9,250 nucleotides of DNA from Erysipelotrichaceae bacterium (GTDB taxonomy: Bacteria > Bacillota_I > Bacilli_A > Erysipelotrichales > Coprobacillaceae): contig JAJQGQ010000269.1 of NCBI GenBank assembly GCA_021200395.1, forward strand, positions 1 through 9,250, in the 5' to 3' direction. Below, in pieces: positions 5,155 to 9,250 of this stretch. Position 1 is the stretch's first letter. Each line of letters begins with the position of its first letter. The position numbers and the translations under genes are program-made. Below the pieces are notes generated by a model. The model searched no databases, had not been told where the DNA came from, and saw only the letters and a program-made list of their open reading frames with translations.

Positions 5155-7194
5155 ATGATTCAATTAAATCATATAACGCTTATCTTCGATAAGATGATAT
5201 TTGATAATATTTCAATTACTATAACTTCTGGACATTTTATTTCTATTGATGGGGAAAGTGGGTCAGGGAAATCCACACTTATTAAATTAATATTAGGACA
5301 AATTCATAATTATGATGGAGATATCTTATATGATGATAAAATATTAGATTATCAACAAAGAGATAAATATATTCAAAATCATATATTTTATATTGATCAA
5401 ATGGGAAGTTATTTTCCTAATATGACTATTAAAGATCATTTTAAGTTTTATAGTGAATTGTATCATATAGGTTGTTATGATATAAATGATTATCTTCATA
5501 AAGTCAATCTAAATCATATTGATATTAAGAAATCACCTGAATGTTTGTCTACTGGTGAAAGAAAAAGATTTAACTTGTCTTTAGCTTTAATGGTCAACAA
5601 AGATATTCTCATCATAGATGAACCAACTGCTTCTTTAGATGCAACCAGTAAAACAATCATACTTAATGTATTACAAGAACTTGTCAATAATGGAAAAACA
5701 GTCTTTGCAGCAACTCATGATCAATCAGTATTAAATATAAGCGATAAAATATATGTCATTAAGGATAAAAAAATTATTTTACAAAAGAATTGTGAAGATA
5801 AAGAAACAATATCTCATCCTTTACAAATACAAAAAATATCTTATCATAAATATAAAAACAATAAGATAAGATTATTAAATGCTTTTCTTATCATATTAGA
5901 ATGTCTAAGTTTGATTATGATATCCTTATCATCTTCTAAAGTCATAGGTTATATTAATTTTATTAATGAAGAGTATGCTGCAACGAATAGCAGTGGACTC
6001 ATTCTTTATAAGGATTTAAATGGTGATAATGAAGAATTAACAGATGATTCCAATTTTGTTGATACGCAAGCTATCATGAGTGATGAAGAATTATCAGAAA
6101 TATCAAAGATTGATGGTATAAAAAATATTGATTTAAATTATCGCTTTTATATTAGTCAGGGAAATCCTATAGAAATACAAGTTTTAGATGAAAATAATAA
6201 TATATTAGTAGAAAGTGATAATGAATATACATACGAAGATGATATGACACTACATACTGGAATTATTATTCAATCTTACTATCCTTATCAAAATATTAAA
6301 CATAATGGACAAACAATATCAGGTATATATATTAATGAAGAATTACAAAAACATTTAAACTATGATATTCATAACGTTACTCTCAAATTAATAGATTATA
6401 TAGGTTATGATTTATCAATATGTACATCCTTAAATCCTATCACTATTTCCAGGGAAATATTGAATGACACCCAAACAAAGGTATTATATACATTAAATAA
6501 TGTAAAATGGTATGAAGAAAATAATATATATCTTGGTGACATAGAATTTGAAGTTACAGGGACATTGTTATCAAGTGAGTATGATGTTTCTGATGATTAT
6601 ACTTTAGGTTATAGTAGTTCATATATTATATATATGCCAGCTGATGAGGTTAAAGCTCTTTATGATAAATACTATGATGGAGAAGGTAATCCATATCATC
6701 CCCGTGCATATTTTGTCTATTGTGAAGAAGGTATGGGTGATTCAGTTAAAGAAAATATTGAAGCTATGAATGCATCATATCATGTCTACTATCAAAGTAA
6801 TGGTATATCTTCAGCATTACAATTCTTTGATCTAGAATCTATTATGTCTTTGATATCAAATACCTTAATCATATCTATTATATGTTTTGTATGTACATTA
6901 TGTTTAGGTATTTATTCAATTTATCAGCGTAGACATGAAATCCCACTATTAAAAAACAATGCCTTAACACAATATATTCCATTCTATTATCGTAAAAACT
7001 ATATGATTAATACTTTCATATGTTTATTATTATCTATAGCAGGTTTAATCATTACATATAACTATGGTTATTTTGATTATGGTACAACATATATTTTTGT
7101 ATGGGTAGTGACGTCGTTGATTGTAGGATTCATTATATATTTAATAGAAAGATTTTCTATTAAAATTCTATTAGAAAAGGATTATTCAAAATGA
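5155..7194 (+). CDS. ABC half-transporter: N-terminal ATPase fused to a MacB/FtsX-like permease (larger subunit)
   Basis: This 679-residue protein joins an ATPase (about 1-210) to a permease. ATPase motifs are Walker A GESGSGKST (33-41), Q-loop Q82, signature LSTGE (131-135; canonical LSGGQ), Walker B ILIIDEP (151-157, catalytic E156), D-loop SLD (160-162) and H-loop H188, so it should hydrolyse ATP. The membrane part has helix 1 at about 240-260, a large extracytoplasmic region of about 300 residues (261-565), then helices at about 566-587, 618-635 and 646-664. This 1+3 topology with a big ectodomain after helix 1 is that of MacB and FtsX/LolCE proteins, which work by mechanotransmission rather than by a classic channel. 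The substrate is unknown; peptide efflux or lipoprotein/antimicrobial handling are family precedents. The Shine-Dalgarno AGGGAGG (5141-5147) is strong. The stop overlaps the next ABC gene by ATGA. Confidence 0.88.
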   Translation: MIQLNHITLIFDKMIFDNISITITSGHFISIDGESGSGKSTLIKLILGQIHNYDGDILYDDKILDYQQRDKYIQNHIFYIDQMGSYFPNMTIKDHFKFYSELYHIGCYDINDYLHKVNLNHIDIKKSPECLSTGERKRFNLSLALMVNKDILIIDEPTASLDATSKTIILNVLQELVNNGKTVFAATHDQSVLNISDKIYVIKDKKIILQKNCEDKETISHPLQIQKISYHKYKNNKIRLLNAFLIILECLSLIMISLSSSKVIGYINFINEEYAATNSSGLILYKDLNGDNEELTDDSNFVDTQAIMSDEELSEISKIDGIKNIDLNYRFYISQGNPIEIQVLDENNNILVESDNEYTYEDDMTLHTGIIIQSYYPYQNIKHNGQTISGIYINEELQKHLNYDIHNVTLKLIDYIGYDLSICTSLNPITISREILNDTQTKVLYTLNNVKWYEENNIYLGDIEFEVTGTLLSSEYDVSDDYTLGYSSSYIIYMPADEVKALYDKYYDGEGNPYHPRAYFVYCEEGMGDSVKENIEAMNASYHVYYQSNGISSALQFFDLESIMSLISNTLIISIICFVCTLCLGIYSIYQRRHEIPLLKNNALTQYIPFYYRKNYMINTFICLLLSIAGLIITYNYGYFDYGTTYIFVWVVTSLIVGFIIYLIERFSIKILLEKDYSK

Positions 7195-8930
7195 TTACAT
7201 TAGATCAAATTCATCTTGAATATAAGCATATTCTTATTAAAGATGGTCATATGGACATACCATATGGTAGTATAACCTTAATATGTGGAGAAAGTGGCTC
7301 AGGAAAGACAACATTATTAGAAACAATAGGTTTATTATCTGATGTTAAATGTTCTTATATATTCGATAATATTGAGTTAAAAGGTATCAATCAAAACAAA
7401 AGATCACAAATTATGCAAAATGATATTGCCTTTATTTTTCAGGATGTCTATCTTTTTGAACATATGTCATTAAAAGAAAATATCTTATTTTTTGCAAAAA
7501 TGGCAAATAAAGAAATAAATGATGATATGATTTATGAATATATGAATCTTTTATCTTTAAATTTAGATATCAATACTGACGTTAAAACAATGTCAATAGG
7601 TGAAAGACAAAGATTGACTATACTATGTGCAATGATGAAAGATGTCAAGCTTTACATCTTTGATGAACCTACAGCTTATTTAGATAATGAAAATAAAGAG
7701 CTTGTTTTTAAGATAATTGAATATTTATCAAAAACATTACATAAGATGGTATTAATAGCCAGTCATGATGATTTCATGATTCAAAGAGCAGATCGCATTT
7801 ATAAAATAGAAAACCAGCAGTTAAATCTTATCAAAGACAACTTATATACTATTGAAAATAAAAAACAAGTTGAACAAATAATACCTTATATTAATGATTA
7901 CTATCATAAAATTAAATCACATACTCAATCTATGATTAATATCATGATAGCTATTGTTTTAGGTATCGTTGTTGGATTATTTTCGTTTTCACTCATATAT
8001 AGTTATGATTATTATTACGGTTCACAGGATAAGCTTGTAAGCATATTAAATAATGAAATAAGATTAGTAAGAAAAGATGGTAAAACCTTAGAAACAAAAG
8101 ATTATAATACTGTTACTTATGATCTCATGAACCTTAATGTATATCAATATTATCAATGTGATGATATGATAAGTATCGATAATCAAATATATGATGTTAC
8201 AGTTATTCCTTGTTATTCTTTTGAAAACTATAATAAGAATCTTTATAAGGATTTTGGCAATGGTGAATGTTTTGTGAGTTATGAGCTTTATCGTGAAACA
8301 AATTGTCAGGAAATTATATTAAATGATATCACTTATAATGTGAGAGGTGTTATTTCACCAAGCAGTACAAATATTAATTGTATTTATATTGATAATGATA
8401 CATTTAATCAAATATATGATGTTAGTTTTATGAATTTTAGTTATATCATTGTTCAACTAAGAACCATGAATGATATAGAGTATGTTGTAGAAAATTTATC
8501 ATCAGATTATGAAATTGTTTCAGATATTGATATTTCTGCAAGAGTCAGTATGATTAAAGATTTTAATCCTTTATATCTTGTCATATTCGAGGTCGTTATT
8601 ATGTTGTCCTATTTTATTTATAATATCTATGTTTTATATGATAACAAGATAAGTATGATGTTACTTAAGGTATGTGGCTATCAAAATAAACGATTATGCC
8701 AACTTAATTTTATGGATAAGTGGAAGACATATATCGTGATGTTATTGTTAAGTATCTTTGTAGCAAATATATTGATGGCTATTTATGATATTGTGGATTA
8801 TATACTGATTATTAATGGGCTCATACTTATTCATATGTTATTGTTTATGATCATTGAATTCATGATATATTTCATATTTGTATCTTATCATACACCAGTT
8901 ATGTTGCTTAGAGGTGGAAAAAGAAGATGA
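7191..8930 (+). CDS. ABC half-transporter: N-terminal ATPase fused to a MacB/FtsX-like permease (smaller subunit)
   Basis: The 579-residue partner has the same order as the preceding gene but a shorter ectodomain. ATPase motifs are Walker A GESGSGKTT (33-41), Q-loop Q84, signature MSIGERQR (134-141), Walker B LYIFDEP (154-160, E159), D-loop YLD (163-165) and H-loop H192; all catalytic residues are present. Helices lie at about 247-269, 461-484, 514-533 and 538-564, with an extracytoplasmic region of about 190 residues between the first two. The C-terminus is basic (RGGKRR). ATGA overlap (7191-7194) with the upstream gene couples translation, and AAAGGA (7176-7181) serves as ribosome-binding site. 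Since MacB-type transporters need two ATPases and two permeases, this protein and its neighbour probably form a heterodimer. The unequal ectodomains imply an asymmetric outer surface. The substrate cannot be deduced. Confidence 0.87.
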   Translation: MITLDQIHLEYKHILIKDGHMDIPYGSITLICGESGSGKTTLLETIGLLSDVKCSYIFDNIELKGINQNKRSQIMQNDIAFIFQDVYLFEHMSLKENILFFAKMANKEINDDMIYEYMNLLSLNLDINTDVKTMSIGERQRLTILCAMMKDVKLYIFDEPTAYLDNENKELVFKIIEYLSKTLHKMVLIASHDDFMIQRADRIYKIENQQLNLIKDNLYTIENKKQVEQIIPYINDYYHKIKSHTQSMINIMIAIVLGIVVGLFSFSLIYSYDYYYGSQDKLVSILNNEIRLVRKDGKTLETKDYNTVTYDLMNLNVYQYYQCDDMISIDNQIYDVTVIPCYSFENYNKNLYKDFGNGECFVSYELYRETNCQEIILNDITYNVRGVISPSSTNINCIYIDNDTFNQIYDVSFMNFSYIIVQLRTMNDIEYVVENLSSDYEIVSDIDISARVSMIKDFNPLYLVIFEVVIMLSYFIYNIYVLYDNKISMMLLKVCGYQNKRLCQLNFMDKWKTYIVMLLLSIFVANILMAIYDIVDYILIINGLILIHMLLFMIIEFMIYFIFVSYHTPVMLLRGGKRR

Positions 8931-8945
8931 TTAGTCATCTTCTTT
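8920..8945. terminator. Bidirectional terminator palindrome shared by two convergent genes
   Basis: AAAGAAGATGA (8920-8930) and TCATCTTCTTT (8935-8945) form a perfect 11-bp stem with a 4-base loop, TTAG. The TGA of the second ABC gene (8928-8930) and the stop of the minus-strand gene (8931-8933, read TAA) both lie inside. On the minus strand the stem ends in five T, a good tract. On the plus strand only three T follow before AAATA, so termination there may be weaker. Confidence 0.7.
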
Positions 8946-9250
8946 AAATAGTACTATAAGTTCTATTTGATTATCAGTTTCATTGAGCTTTATTCTTTTG
9001 ATAAAACTTTGTTTATATTTAGGAATAACAATTGTTTGATTACTTTTTGTAGTTGTTAATTTAAGTGTTAGATAAGATTGATGTTCATATAATTGTATAT
9101 CAAAATGTTTGGTTTTAATGGTATACTGAACAAATATATCGATATAATTACGAATAATTGTGAGAACTTCTCTCTCTTTTAAAAGACAGTTATCATTATC
9201 TTGTATGACTGTCTTTATATTATATCCAGATTTTTTTAAATCATGAATAT
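8931..9250 (-). CDS. C-terminal part of an unidentified protein, possibly a degenerate GHKL/histidine-kinase-like domain (partial)
   Basis: The minus strand is open from the right edge to TAA (8931-8933), giving 105 residues with no Met, so the start lies beyond the window. It begins IHDLKKSGYNIK and ends in an acidic FKEDD. The order is a short basic/polar stretch, a helix-like segment with KEREVLTIIRNYIDIFVQYTIK (parts), then alternating strands (FDIQLYEHQSYLTLKLTT, then TIVIPKYKQ). That pattern loosely resembles the ATPase end of GHKL sensor kinases: helix with an N-box, then two strands. The glycine-rich nucleotide boxes are not visible, so if related it is degenerate. A regulator beside an ABC transporter would be a common context, but this assignment is weak. 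No membrane segment is seen. The coding call itself is supported by the long open frame and by the shared terminator. Confidence 0.6.
   Translation of the reverse strand, partial: IHDLKKSGYNIKTVIQDNDNCLLKEREVLTIIRNYIDIFVQYTIKTKHFDIQLYEHQSYLTLKLTTTKSNQTIVIPKYKQSFIKRIKLNETDNQIELIVLFKEDD

Noticed and set aside
5155..8930. BceAB-type bacitracin transporter
   Set aside because: BceB has ten helices and a separate ATPase. These proteins have four helices each and fused ATPases, so MacB-like topology fits better.
1..9250. CRISPR array, tRNA, rRNA, insertion sequence or attachment site
   Set aside because: No regularly spaced repeat, cloverleaf, rRNA-like stretch, transposase motif or terminal inverted repeat was seen on either strand.

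Overview
The window is very AT-rich and uses strong Shine-Dalgarno sites (AGGAGG-type), short U-tracted hairpin terminators and Gram-positive gene families: DivIB-type FtsQ, a four-domain S1 protein and a membrane-anchored NodB deacetylase. This points to a low-GC Firmicute. The style would suit a gut member of the Erysipelotrichia/Coprobacillaceae, but that placement is inference from composition and gene style only.

Layout. At the left edge is the acidic tail of a plus-strand gene and its terminator (1-107). Next comes a probable two-gene unit: a possible 24-residue membrane peptide (210-284), then a membrane-anchored polysaccharide deacetylase with Ig-like repeats (295-1710), ending in a hairpin terminator. 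A clear sigma-A promoter (1775-1803) drives a four-domain S1 RNA-binding protein (1856-2896), which has its own terminator. A compact group follows: ftsQ/divIB (2954-3715), pfkA (3724-4683) and a four-helix membrane protein of unknown function (4693-5058). Their Shine-Dalgarno sites overlap the preceding stop codons, and the group ends in a GNRA-loop terminator. The last plus-strand unit is a pair of ABC half-transporters (5155-7194 and 7191-8930). Each fuses an N-terminal ATPase to a MacB/FtsX-like four-helix permease, and the two overlap by ATGA, so they are probably made together as a heterodimer. A convergent minus-strand gene with no ATG inside the window occupies 8931-9250. It abuts the second ABC gene with no intervening base, and both stop codons lie inside one shared palindrome.

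Together the genes cover envelope work (cell-wall sugar deacetylation, septum assembly, membrane efflux or mechanotransmission) and housekeeping (translation, glycolysis). No rRNA, tRNA, CRISPR array, insertion sequence or prophage gene is visible. No stretch longer than about 150 bases lacks a gene.

Most of the window is ordinary core genome. The points most worth a second look are the small peptide coupled to the deacetylase, the heterodimeric ATPase-permease fusions with a helically phased repeat in front, the shared-palindrome gene junction, and an unusual substitution in a normally conserved loop of phosphofructokinase.
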